A stretch of DNA of 5,423 nt from CANHEE01 sp043777755 (GCA_043777755.1 JAYWHK010000005.1:1-5423); one strand, 5' to 3'. Counted from the stretch's first letter, positions 1-5,423 are shown. Translations and numbers: made by a program. Notes: generated by a model not told the origin, from the sequence alone.

Positions 1-23
1 CAATGACAATAGAAAACTAATGA

Positions 24-152
24 AAATCTACTCTTTTTTGTCATTCAGAGTGCGAAAGCACGTGGAATCTCGCCCGTAGGTTCTCTCTAAGAAGCAATCG
101 TAGTGTGGGATTTCTCCGCTAAAGCTACGAAATGACAAAAAAGAGTAGATTT
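24..152. repeat. Palindromic intergenic element with 22-bp perfect terminal inverted repeats
   Basis: Positions 24-45 and 131-152 are exact reverse complements (22 of 22), giving an element of about 129 bp. Each arm reads inward through a T/A tract into GTCATT. Inside the left arm a GTGC-GAAA-GCAC hairpin lies at 50-61; inside the right arm TCGTAG (98-103) pairs with CTACGA (125-130). Read inward on opposite strands, the two halves stay loosely similar after GTCATT (a small hairpin, then a GAATCT/AAATC-like stretch), so the element looks like two diverged inverted copies of one unit. No open reading frame fits inside it and no target-site duplication is evident. It could be a MITE-like or REP-like dispersed repeat, and could act as a bidirectional terminator downstream of folB. 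The palindrome is directly visible; the repeat-family status is inference. Confidence 0.75.
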
Positions 153-240
153 CCGTTATTGCAGTTTTGTTATTAAAAACATTTTTGATTAGAAATATTT
201 TTTTAACCCAATATTCGCATTATTCGTATATTCTACAACT
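153..240. other. AT-rich intergenic stretch, nothing recognised
   Basis: This stretch between the palindromic element and the pyrimidine repeat is strongly AT-rich. I see no credible gene, promoter or stable hairpin in it. It would be the 3' flank of the folB transcript, but no U-tract terminator is visible here. Confidence 0.5.
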
Positions 241-280
241 TTTCCTATTTTTCCTACTTTCTCACTTTCCTACTTCTCCC
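241..280. repeat. 8-bp pyrimidine-rich tandem repeat, about 4.5 units
   Basis: The plus strand reads TTTCCTAT (241-248), one extra T, TTTCCTAC (250-257), TTTCTCAC (258-265), TTTCCTAC (266-273), then a partial TTCTCCC (274-280). On the minus strand it is a purine-rich tract starting just after the folB stop codon, so it would be transcribed as the folB 3' untranslated region. It is most simply a low-complexity slippage repeat; no function can be assigned. Confidence 0.6.
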
Positions 281-281
281 G

Positions 282-794
282 TCAATTTGCATAAAATTTC
301 ATACAATTGTTGCACAAGCAGCGGCGATATTGTTGAGCAATGCCTTCTTGTGTTCTTTGATGAATGGTGATTTCTTTGCAGCGGCAATGATTGTCGCCAT
401 AACAAATCATGCCACGATTGCAACGACCACATTGACCACCAAAACTTTCTTCGGCTTCCACGCTTGCAAAATCAATATGACCACCCAGCGGAGGATTCAC
501 TTTTTTTACCCGAACTTTCACTTCTTGAATATTGCCAAATTGGTGTTTTAGCCCAAGAATGATTCTATCTGCGATGGTTTCGAGTAGTTTGGTTTTTTGG
601 CGCATGACCACTTTGCAAATCTCATAAACGGTTTCGTAATTAATCGTTTTGTAGAGGTCATCGGTAGCGGCAGCCAAATCTGTATTGGCAGTTACAAATA
701 CATCAACGACATAATCGTTGCCCATGATTTGTTCTTCTTCATAAAAACCATGGAACGCATGAAATTTCATTCCTTCTAAGGCGATAAGACCCAT
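282..794 (-). CDS. folB: Dihydroneopterin aldolase fused to a C-terminal cysteine-rich CWC-type domain
   Basis: FolB cleaves 7,8-dihydroneopterin to 6-hydroxymethyl-7,8-dihydropterin and glycolaldehyde in cytoplasmic folate synthesis, usually as an octamer. The 170-residue product has the FolB fold at about residues 1-118: GMKFHAFHG near the start, an acidic EEEQ (19-22) in the position of the pterin-anchoring glutamate, INYETVY (51-57), LLETIADRI (70-78) and VKKVNPPLGG (96-105), where K98 aligns with the catalytic lysine. FolB proteins are usually about 120 residues. Here an extra 50 residues carry eight cysteines: C122-x2-C125-x5-C131-x5-C137-x-C139-x19-C159-x-C161-x2-C164. That spacing matches the 'cysteine-rich CWC' family of presumed metal-binding proteins of unknown role. 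The ATG at 794 is chosen because the in-frame ATG at 830 overlaps the promoter element at 828-835. It is transcribed alone, divergently from the HAD gene. The FolB call is firm; the CWC call rests on the cysteine pattern. Confidence 0.93.
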   Translation of the reverse strand: MGLIALEGMKFHAFHGFYEEEQIMGNDYVVDVFVTANTDLAAATDDLYKTINYETVYEICKVVMRQKTKLLETIADRIILGLKHQFGNIQEVKVRVKKVNPPLGGHIDFASVEAEESFGGQCGRCNRGMICYGDNHCRCKEITIHQRTQEGIAQQYRRCLCNNCMKFYAN

Positions 795-827
795 AAAATT
801 AAATAAGTAAAAGCATGAAACAAAATA

Positions 828-856
828 CAAAGATATAACGTTTTTCGCATATCAAA
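828..856 (-). promoter_or_regulatory. Bacteroidota-type promoter for folB
   Basis: On the minus strand TATCTTTG (835-828) matches the TAnnTTTG -7 element. TTTG (856-853) lies 17 bp upstream in the -33 position. The ATG at 794 starts 34 bp beyond the -7 element, giving a short leader. An upstream in-frame ATG (828-830) falls inside the -7 element, so it should not be in the transcript. The match is direct; use as a promoter is inferred. Confidence 0.65.
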
Positions 857-908
857 TGTGTATGTGTGAAGGTTTGTTATATTTTTTATTAATTCATTCA
901 ATAAAAAC

Positions 909-940
909 TTGTTTTTATTATAAGAATTACTTTAACTTTG
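909..940 (+). promoter_or_regulatory. Bacteroidota-type promoter for the HAD-family gene
   Basis: TAACTTTG at 933-940 matches the TAnnTTTG -7 element exactly. TTG at 909-911 lies 21 bp upstream as a possible -33 element. Transcription would start near 946-948, leaving a leader of about 107 nt before the ATG at 1054. The folB promoter faces the other way about 70 bp to the left, so the two transcripts diverge without overlapping. Confidence 0.6.
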
Positions 941-948
941 CGCTTTCA

Positions 949-963
949 TTGCCTTTTTGGCAA
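949..963 (+). other. Small hairpin at the predicted 5' end of the HAD mRNA
   Basis: TTGCC (949-953), a five-T loop and GGCAA (959-963) form a perfect 5-bp stem right at the predicted transcript start. A 5'-terminal hairpin can protect an mRNA from decay, but the stem is short and could be chance. The rest of the leader (964-1053) is an A/T-rich unstructured stretch. Confidence 0.3.
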
Positions 964-1053
964 AAATAAGATAATTTGATTGGTGATTTTTTATTTTTAA
1001 ATTTTTACAAATCAAAATATTCGACCAAATCAAATTTAAAAAATAATAATTTT

Positions 1054-1482
1054 ATGGAACAGAATCAAGCGTTAGAAGAGCTGTTTAATGAGAAAGGTGA
1101 GCGACTTAGCCCGATGCTCAAAGGTGAGCAGAAAAATTATTTAATAGACATTGATGGCACTATTTGTGATGATATTCCAAATGAAGAGCCTGAAAGAATG
1201 GGTACTTGTTTGCCTTATCCAGATGCGTTGAAAATCGTGAACAAATGGTTTGATGAAGGGCATTTGATTACTTTTTTCACTTCTCGTACAGACGAGCATC
1301 GTGATGTTACTGAATATTGGCTTAAAAAACATGGGTTTAAATACCATGGGCTTTTGCTGAATAAACCACGTGGCGGAAATTACCACTGGATTGACAATCA
1401 TATTGTGAAAGCTACCCGTTTTAAAGGTAAATTCACTGATTTGATTGTTGAAACTCGCCAAATTGAGGTTTTTGAAGATTAA
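1054..1482 (+). CDS. Small capless HAD-superfamily hydrolase (phosphatase-like)
   Basis: The 142-residue product carries the HAD motifs in order: motif I DIDGT (D32, D34; nucleophile and acid/base), motif II in FFTSRT (T76), a motif III lysine in NKPRGG (K104), and motif IV in WIDNH (D114, with N115 where many members have a second Asp). Motifs I and II are only about 40 residues apart, with no room for a large cap domain, so it is a minimal C0-type enzyme, probably a cytoplasmic Mg2+-dependent phosphatase of unknown substrate. The run GKPRGGNYHWID-like at 103-114 seems a signature of a Bacteroidota-specific group; as I recall, relatives are sometimes labelled 'phosphoheptose isomerase', but nothing here resembles a SIS-fold GmhA. 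The ATG at 1054 is chosen over an in-frame TTG at 976, which would add 26 atypical residues. Monocistronic: own promoter and own terminator. Confident on the superfamily, not the substrate. Confidence 0.88.
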   Translation: MEQNQALEELFNEKGERLSPMLKGEQKNYLIDIDGTICDDIPNEEPERMGTCLPYPDALKIVNKWFDEGHLITFFTSRTDEHRDVTEYWLKKHGFKYHGLLLNKPRGGNYHWIDNHIVKATRFKGKFTDLIVETRQIEVFED

Positions 1483-1501
1483 AACAAATCAACTTTAATA
1501 G

Positions 1502-1533
1502 AATCCTTGCTTAGAAATAAGTGAGGATTTTTT
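1502..1533 (+). terminator. Rho-independent terminator of the HAD-family gene
   Basis: AATCCTTGCTTA (1502-1513) pairs with TAAGTGAGGATT (1518-1529), a 12-bp stem with two G-U pairs closed by a GAAA tetraloop (1514-1517). Six Ts follow from 1528 to 1533. It begins 20 bp after the stop codon. On the opposite strand no T-run follows, so it should work mainly on the plus strand. Confidence 0.85.
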
Positions 1534-1534
1534 G

Positions 1535-1634
1535 CTGGAGTTCGGGTTTTAACCCGAATAACTTAACGTTATTCGAATTCGGGTTTTAACCCGAATTCCA
1601 GCAAAAGTTATTCGGGTTAAAACCCGAACTCCAG
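1535..1634. repeat. Palindrome cluster: three copies of an 18-bp core within 30-bp inverted repeats
   Basis: The core TTCGGGTTTTAACCCGAA is itself a hairpin (8-bp arms, 2-nt centre). It occurs at 1541-1558 and 1578-1595, and with an AA centre (the inverted orientation) at 1611-1628. Positions 1535-1564 and 1605-1634 are perfect 30-bp reverse complements. The middle copy has longer arms (1575-1585 with 1588-1598). Further pairings exist: CGAATAAC (1555-1562) with GTTATTCG (1568-1575), and TTTTGCTGGA (1530-1539) with TCCAGCAAAA (1597-1606). The cluster fills the space between two convergent genes and ends exactly at the base before the AAA+ stop codon. It may serve as a transcript barrier or be a REP/MITE-like dispersed repeat; only the structure is certain. 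Confidence 0.85.
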
Positions 1635-4262
1635 TTAGAACCCAATGCCTTTTTTGGTGAAAATAGCATCAGATTTATCAATTTTTAAAGACTGCGCATC
1701 AATAAAAGTAATAGTACCTGTCTGATGGTCTTTATCTGTTTCGTTTGCCAAACGCAGGTGATGTTGTTTGACCAATTCTGTAACGGCTTGGCGAACACTC
1801 CTTGCATTGCCAAAATATTTGTCACGGTAATAGTGCATGAAAGCGCAATATTTTTTCAAATGCTCAATGGCTTCATCTTCAAGTACAAGTTGCTCATTAT
1901 GAATCATTTGTACCATAATTTCATACAACTCTTCTGCGTTGTAATCTTCAAATTTTAAGAAACGGTCAAAGCGAGAACCTAAGCCAGGATTTGCTTTCAA
2001 GAAGGCTTCCATATTGTCAGGATAGCCTGCTGCAAAGACAAAAAACTCTCCACGATTGTCTTCCATTCTTTTCAAAATGGTTTGAATTGCTTCGTCTCCA
2101 AAATCGCCACTTGCTGTACCAGAACGGGTACTAAGTCCATAAGCCTCGTCCACAAATAATACGCCGCCCATTGCTTGGTCAATTTTTTCAGCTGTTTTGA
2201 TGGCTGTTTGACCGACATAACCAGCGACCAAACCTTGTCGGTCGGTTTCAACAATATGTCCACGTTCCAAAATACCCAAAGATTTCAATAGTTTTGCTAA
2301 AATCCTTGCGACAGTCGTTTTTCCTGTTCCAGGATTTCCAACCAATATCGTGTGAAAATGGAATTTTTTAAGTATATCACGACCACCTTCTTTGTGGTAA
2401 CGTACAACTTTAATCAGCTCATGTAATTCTTGTTTGATTTTGACCATACCAATCATTGAATCAAGTTCGATTAGTGTTGCGTGCAACATTCGCTCATCAA
2501 TAGCAATATTCGGCAATGGTTTTTTGACAATCAAATCAATTTTTTCTACATCTTCTAACAAAACCGTTGAAAGGACTTCTTTGCTGAGCTTTGCAGGACT
2601 TTTCTCCTTCATTATACGCAAAGCCAAGTTTATTTTTGCTTGCTCAATGACATTTGTCACAAAACGGGCATTTCCGAAGGCTTTATCTCTTTTCCTGTAG
2701 GCTTCTGTCAAAATCTGATTGAGTTTATTTTTTGCAAAATCATCAAATTTTAACATTTTATCGGTCATAACCAATTCCGAAATCAACATTAATTCCTGTG
2801 GAAGATAATCTGAAAATTCAAAAGTCATTTTGAATCTTGACTTCAAGCCAGGATTCGACTCGACCAATTGCTTCATTTCTTTTGGATAACCAGCCATAAT
2901 AACAGCAAAATCGTTGTTTTCGCTTGACATTTCCTTGACCAAAATCTCAATTACTTCTTTTCCAAAGTCTTTTCCATCTTCCGCAGAACGAGAAAGCGAG
3001 TAGGCTTCGTCAATAAAAAGGACACCACCTCTTGCTTTGTCAATCATTTCCTTGGCTTTTGGTGCGGTCTGCCCGATGTATTCTCCAACCAAATCTGAGC
3101 GATCCACTTCTACCACATGACCTTTTGACAATAAACCCAAAGATTTATAGATGCGCCCCATCATTTGAGCGACGGTTGTTTTTCCCGTGCCAGGATTTCC
3201 TACAAACAAGGTATGCAATTGCGTTTTTTCTTTTTCTTCAAAACCTTTTTCTCTCCGCAACTGAATAAATTTCATGTAATTGGCGTAATCTCTTACTTTT
3301 TGTTTTACTTCGTGTAAGCCAATCAAATCGTCCATTTTGAGCATTAAATCGTCAAACTTGTAGCTTGAAATTTCTGCTTCCATCAATGTTATGGGTTGTT
3401 CACGGTAGGGTAGCATGACTGGAGGAATCCCGTTGAGGAACTCTTCCGCTACTTCAAAAGGAATCACAGCAAGCAATTTGTCCATAAAAACAACCTCTGC
3501 TGTATAGCGGTCTTTTCGCCAACTGCCCTTGACATTAGAACCCCAACCTGCCGAAACATTGATGATGTCTTCGCCACGTTCCACACGCTGAAGACGCACG
3601 ATTTGCCCTTTTAATTCTCGTGCATCATTGTAAAATTTTATAAAAAGCTCACATTGCCAAGCCTTTGTAAAATAATTATTTTTTAATATAACTTCTGTAT
3701 ATATATAGCGGGTTTCGTCACTATTGAAAGCGCAAAGGTATTCACGCTCTGCTTTTATAATATCGTCATAAGGACCTTCGTATAGTTTTAGACCAGCCAA
3801 CTCGATGTATGGATTGTAGGCATCGTTTGGCGGAACACCTGTATCTTCTACATAAAAATATTTTGTAGCGACTTTTTCACCTTCAATCCAAGCCTCCCAG
3901 TAGTAAGTACCACGTTTCCAGAAAGCACCATCTTTTTTGTTGCCCCAACCTTCTCGAAGATAAACAACAGGGTCAAATTTGCTTACTTTTCGATTGAATG
4001 GTAAAACGCAACACTCCGTTTTGCCTTTTCGAGTAGAGTAGCAATGCAATTCGAGTTCAATTTCCCAATCGTCAATATCAAAATATTTATTGTAAAAACT
4101 AAGTTCGGCATAGACATAAGAAGTTTCGTACCTGTCAAATACTTGACGGTATTTTTTTTTATTGTCCGCTAACCATTCCGTAGAGCCGTAAATCTTTAAC
4201 TCTCTGAATTTGAATGGTTTATCGCTTTCGGTTGTAACATTACTGATTGAATCTGACATCAT
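1635..4262 (-). CDS. Tandem CbbX/SpoVK-type AAA+ ATPase with duplicated N-terminal domain
   Basis: The 875-residue product has two complete AAA+ modules. Module 1 (about 306-580): Walker A GNPGTGKT (355-362), pore-loop EYIGQT (394-399), Walker B VLFIDEA (414-420), arginine finger in NPGLKSRF (R476), sensor-2 GNAR (530-533). Module 2 (about 596-860): Walker A 642-649, GYVGQT (681-686), Walker B VLFVDEA (701-707), R764 in NPGLGSRF, GNAR (818-821). These are hallmarks of the CbbX/SpoVK family, hexameric remodelling ATPases that include the red-type Rubisco activase CbbX and type VII secretion EccA. Before them lie two related, probably beta-rich domains (about 19-139 and 151-272) sharing Y-x-Y-x-E-x4-N-x-Y-F-x4-W-x2-E-L and GWG-x7/6-W-x4-Y; I do not recognise them. 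No signal peptide or membrane segment, so cytoplasmic. Either Met of the initial MM could start it. No Rubisco, sporulation or secretion gene is nearby, so the substrate is unknown; a protein remodeller is the inference. Confidence 0.92.
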   Translation of the reverse strand: MMSDSISNVTTESDKPFKFRELKIYGSTEWLADNKKKYRQVFDRYETSYVYAELSFYNKYFDIDDWEIELELHCYSTRKGKTECCVLPFNRKVSKFDPVVYLREGWGNKKDGAFWKRGTYYWEAWIEGEKVATKYFYVEDTGVPPNDAYNPYIELAGLKLYEGPYDDIIKAEREYLCAFNSDETRYIYTEVILKNNYFTKAWQCELFIKFYNDARELKGQIVRLQRVERGEDIINVSAGWGSNVKGSWRKDRYTAEVVFMDKLLAVIPFEVAEEFLNGIPPVMLPYREQPITLMEAEISSYKFDDLMLKMDDLIGLHEVKQKVRDYANYMKFIQLRREKGFEEKEKTQLHTLFVGNPGTGKTTVAQMMGRIYKSLGLLSKGHVVEVDRSDLVGEYIGQTAPKAKEMIDKARGGVLFIDEAYSLSRSAEDGKDFGKEVIEILVKEMSSENNDFAVIMAGYPKEMKQLVESNPGLKSRFKMTFEFSDYLPQELMLISELVMTDKMLKFDDFAKNKLNQILTEAYRKRDKAFGNARFVTNVIEQAKINLALRIMKEKSPAKLSKEVLSTVLLEDVEKIDLIVKKPLPNIAIDERMLHATLIELDSMIGMVKIKQELHELIKVVRYHKEGGRDILKKFHFHTILVGNPGTGKTTVARILAKLLKSLGILERGHIVETDRQGLVAGYVGQTAIKTAEKIDQAMGGVLFVDEAYGLSTRSGTASGDFGDEAIQTILKRMEDNRGEFFVFAAGYPDNMEAFLKANPGLGSRFDRFLKFEDYNAEELYEIMVQMIHNEQLVLEDEAIEHLKKYCAFMHYYRDKYFGNARSVRQAVTELVKQHHLRLANETDKDHQTGTITFIDAQSLKIDKSDAIFTKKGIGF

Positions 4263-4299
4263 AACACGCTAAAAAGGTAAGAGAAATTATACTCAAAGC

Positions 4300-4307
4300 C
4301 AAATATA
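4300..4307 (-). promoter_or_regulatory. Probable -7 promoter element of the AAA+ gene
   Basis: The minus strand reads TATATTTG, an exact TAnnTTTG match, 38 bp before the ATG at 4262, nearly the same spacing as for folB (34 bp). No TTG -33 element is visible 17-23 bp upstream, where the DNA is an A/T run, so the call is weaker than for the other two promoters. No Shine-Dalgarno site precedes the ATG, as is common in this phylum. Confidence 0.4.
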
Positions 4308-4366
4308 TAATTTTTTTTGATTTCTAAAAAAATATTTTTTAATTATAAGACGAAAAGTGGCGTTAA

Positions 4367-4478
4367 AAATTACTTGTAACTATTTTGTCGTTGAGAAAAA
4401 AGTGATAAATAGCTGACTATAAGGAAGTTATTTATCACTTTTTGAGCAATCGACTGAAAAAATAGTTATAAGTAATTT
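4367..4478. repeat. 112-nt compound hairpin upstream of the AAA+ gene
   Basis: The outer arms 4367-4386 and 4459-4478 are complementary at 19 of 20 positions, with the exception (4376/4469) a G-U pair in a plus-strand RNA. GTCGTTG (4387-4393) pairs with CAA-T-CGAC (4447-4454) across a one-base bulge. The inner stem 4397-4413 with 4427-4443 is 17 bp (15 perfect, one G-U, one G-C), leaving a 13-nt loop (4414-4426). It contains no reading frame. It sits between the terminator of the nuclease gene and the AAA+ promoter, so it is not needed as terminator for either. It could be a MITE-like insertion, a structured RNA or a regulatory cruciform; no promoter of its own was found. Confidence 0.7.
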
Positions 4479-4517
4479 AGCTCGAGTACTTAGTTAGAAG
4501 TAAATACTGTCTTTTAT

Positions 4518-4561
4518 AAAAAATGCTTTTGAGTTGTTGTTTCAATTCAAAAGCATTTTTT
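4518..4561 (-). terminator. Strong rho-independent terminator of the nuclease gene (possibly bidirectional)
   Basis: Arms 4518-4536 and 4543-4561 pair over 19 positions with one imperfect pair (4533/4546), around a 6-nt loop. Read on the minus strand, the stem ends in six Ts (4523-4518); on the plus strand it ends in eight Ts (4556-4563). The hairpin begins 22 bp after the stop codon of the minus-strand nuclease gene, its obvious client. The A tract plus T tract flanks allow function on either strand. Confidence 0.88.
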
Positions 4562-4583
4562 TTAGGTACAATATTCGATATTC

Positions 4584-5423
4584 TTACTCCTCTTTTTTGA
4601 CTATATTTTTGACCATTTTTTGTAAATCTTCTATCATCTTTTTTTGTTGCTCCAACTCCTGTTTTTGTTGCTCCAATGCCTGTTTTTGTTGCTCTAATTC
4701 CTGTTTTTGTTGTTTTATTTCGGTATCTTTCTCTTCGATAGACTCTTGATAATCTGTAATATCGCTTTCGAGTTCGTCTTCTGCGTTCATTACTCTCCGC
4801 ATATTATCGTCTGCGATAGCTCTTGTCAATCGATTAATCATTTTCTGGAGCAGAGGGTCATTGTCCGTAAACTCGTAATTAAGAGAGCGTTCGTCACTGC
4901 TCTTAAAATTTTGATTAAAAATACTCAATATTCGCTCAATTCTTGTTTTAGTTGGCTCTACTAATTTAGGGATTTGTATAAAATAACTCTCGTGTGTGAG
5001 TAGTTTTACAAATTCTTCTTGTTGAGCATACTCCGCATCTGTATTATTGATAACATCTCTGAAAGACGGTTTGGAATGGAGTACGGCTGTCGGAATTTTA
5101 TTCAATTGAAAACCAAGTAAATAAATGGTAATAATTTCTAACGAACGCTTTTTTTCTCTACCATTTTCTATAATCACATCTTCTTTTTGATAGTTTTCGG
5201 CTAAATACCTCCTAAATCTAATCGCATTTGTGCTTCGTTTTGTTTTTTGCAATTCTATCAATACTTTCTTAACCTCACCATTTTCTTGTTTGATTATAGC
5301 AGAAAAATCAATACGATATACCCTTATTAGTTTATTTTCTTGTGGTGTTTCGCTAATAGTTTCTTGCGGCTGCACTGTTAGTTCAATTATTTCTACTTCT
5401 AAAATTGCAGACAACAAGCCTTT
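4584..5423 (-). CDS. PD-(D/E)XK nuclease family transposase-like protein, 5'-truncated by window edge
   Basis: The frame stays open to the right edge, so 279 residues of a longer protein are seen. The first visible residues, KGLLSAILEVEIIEL, are the end of the N-terminal helix region typical of this family, so roughly 30-60 residues are probably missing. The nuclease core is YRIDFSAII (D39 of the visible part) followed by VLIELQK (E57, Q59, K60), a D...ExQK version of the PD-(D/E)XK site, then RFRRYL and a later THESYFIQIPKL stretch. This matches the PDDEXK_2/Rpn-like proteins, called recombination-promoting nucleases or putative transposases and usually present in many copies in Bacteroidota. 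Residues about 229-265 are a Gln/Lys/Glu-rich coiled coil with four near-identical heptads (QQKQELE type). No terminal inverted repeats characteristic of an insertion sequence are seen at its 3' end. The TTG at 5417 is not taken as the start because similarity continues beyond it. Enzyme activity is inferred. Confidence 0.85.
   Translation of the reverse strand, partial: KGLLSAILEVEIIELTVQPQETISETPQENKLIRVYRIDFSAIIKQENGEVKKVLIELQKTKRSTNAIRFRRYLAENYQKEDVIIENGREKKRSLEIITIYLLGFQLNKIPTAVLHSKPSFRDVINNTDAEYAQQEEFVKLLTHESYFIQIPKLVEPTKTRIERILSIFNQNFKSSDERSLNYEFTDNDPLLQKMINRLTRAIADDNMRRVMNAEDELESDITDYQESIEEKDTEIKQQKQELEQQKQALEQQKQELEQQKKMIEDLQKMVKNIVKKEE
4641..4724 (-). repeat. 21-bp in-frame tandem repeat encoding coiled-coil heptads
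   Basis: Three 21-bp units (4641-4661, 4662-4682, 4683-4703) differ from the first at only two positions each; a fourth (4704-4724) is degenerate after the first nine bases. Because 21 bp is exactly one heptad, copy number can change without breaking the nuclease frame. The DNA-level similarity exceeds what the protein pattern requires, suggesting recent duplication by slippage. Confidence 0.8.

Noticed and set aside
167..779. Plus-strand frames at 167-370, 330-551 and 597-779
   Set aside because: All lie wholly or partly antisense to folB, have atypical composition, and lack promoter or family features.
795..830. Longer folB frame starting at the ATG at 830, adding 12 residues
   Set aside because: That ATG lies inside the TATCTTTG promoter element, and the FolB family begins at about the MGLIALEGM stretch.
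976..1053. TTG start at 976 for the HAD gene, adding 26 residues
   Set aside because: The added residues are Phe/Lys/Asn-rich from the A/T leader and look non-coding; an ATG at 1054 fits the family start.
1141..1461. Minus-strand frame antisense to the HAD gene
   Set aside because: Shadow of a gene with clear conserved motifs on the plus strand.
1541..1628. CRISPR array from three short repeats
   Set aside because: The copies are in mixed orientation, spacers (19 and 15 bp) are too short and are themselves palindromic, and no cas gene is present.
4272..4350. Riboswitch or other known leader element before the AAA+ gene
   Set aside because: Only A/T runs are seen; the likely leader is about 30 nt, too short for a known riboswitch.
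4534..4749. Plus-strand frame rich in Cys (CCSNSCFCC repeats)
   Set aside because: It is the antisense reading of the 21-bp coiled-coil repeat and has no independent support.
5415..5417. TTG at 5417 as start of the nuclease gene
   Set aside because: The frame continues to the window edge with family-like residues, so the true start lies outside.
1635..5423. AAA+ ATPase plus nuclease as a two-gene defence system
   Set aside because: The genes are separated by 321 bp containing a strong terminator and a hairpin, the AAA+ gene has its own likely promoter, and the nuclease belongs to a dispersed transposase-like family.

Overview
The window looks like AT-rich chromosomal DNA from a member of the Bacteroidota, possibly a Cytophagales-like lineage. 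The reasons are the TAnnTTTG-type promoter elements, weak or absent Shine-Dalgarno sites with AT-rich leaders before the ATG codons, and gene content typical of that phylum. The lineage is inferred from sequence style, not from a search.

Layout, left to right. Positions 1-281 have no gene; they hold a palindromic element bounded by 22-bp perfect inverted repeats (24-152) and a short pyrimidine-rich 8-bp tandem repeat (241-280). A minus-strand gene (282-794) encodes dihydroneopterin aldolase (folB) fused to a C-terminal eight-cysteine CWC-type domain. It is transcribed divergently from a plus-strand gene (1054-1482) for a small capless HAD-family phosphatase-like protein; each has its own TAnnTTTG promoter in the shared 259-bp spacer. 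The HAD gene ends in a clear GAAA-loop terminator. It is followed by a dense cluster of palindromes: three copies of an 18-bp core, two of them inside 30-bp perfect inverted repeats. The cluster abuts the stop codon of the convergent large gene.

The large minus-strand gene (1635-4262) encodes an 875-residue protein with two tandem, apparently intact CbbX/SpoVK-type AAA+ ATPase modules behind two N-terminal copies of an unrecognised domain of about 120 residues. It has a probable -7 element 38 bp upstream. The next 321 bp have no gene but contain a 112-nt compound hairpin and a strong terminator. The terminator closes the last gene (4584 to the window edge, minus strand), a 5'-truncated PD-(D/E)XK nuclease/'transposase' (PDDEXK_2/Rpn-like) ending in a coiled coil built from 21-bp tandem repeats.

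The genes do not form one operon: two are divergent, two convergent, and the two right-hand minus-strand genes are separated by a terminator. The most unusual items are the double-AAA protein with its duplicated N-terminal domain, the FolB-CWC fusion and the three unrelated intergenic palindromic elements. I see no CRISPR array, tRNA, rRNA or recognisable riboswitch.
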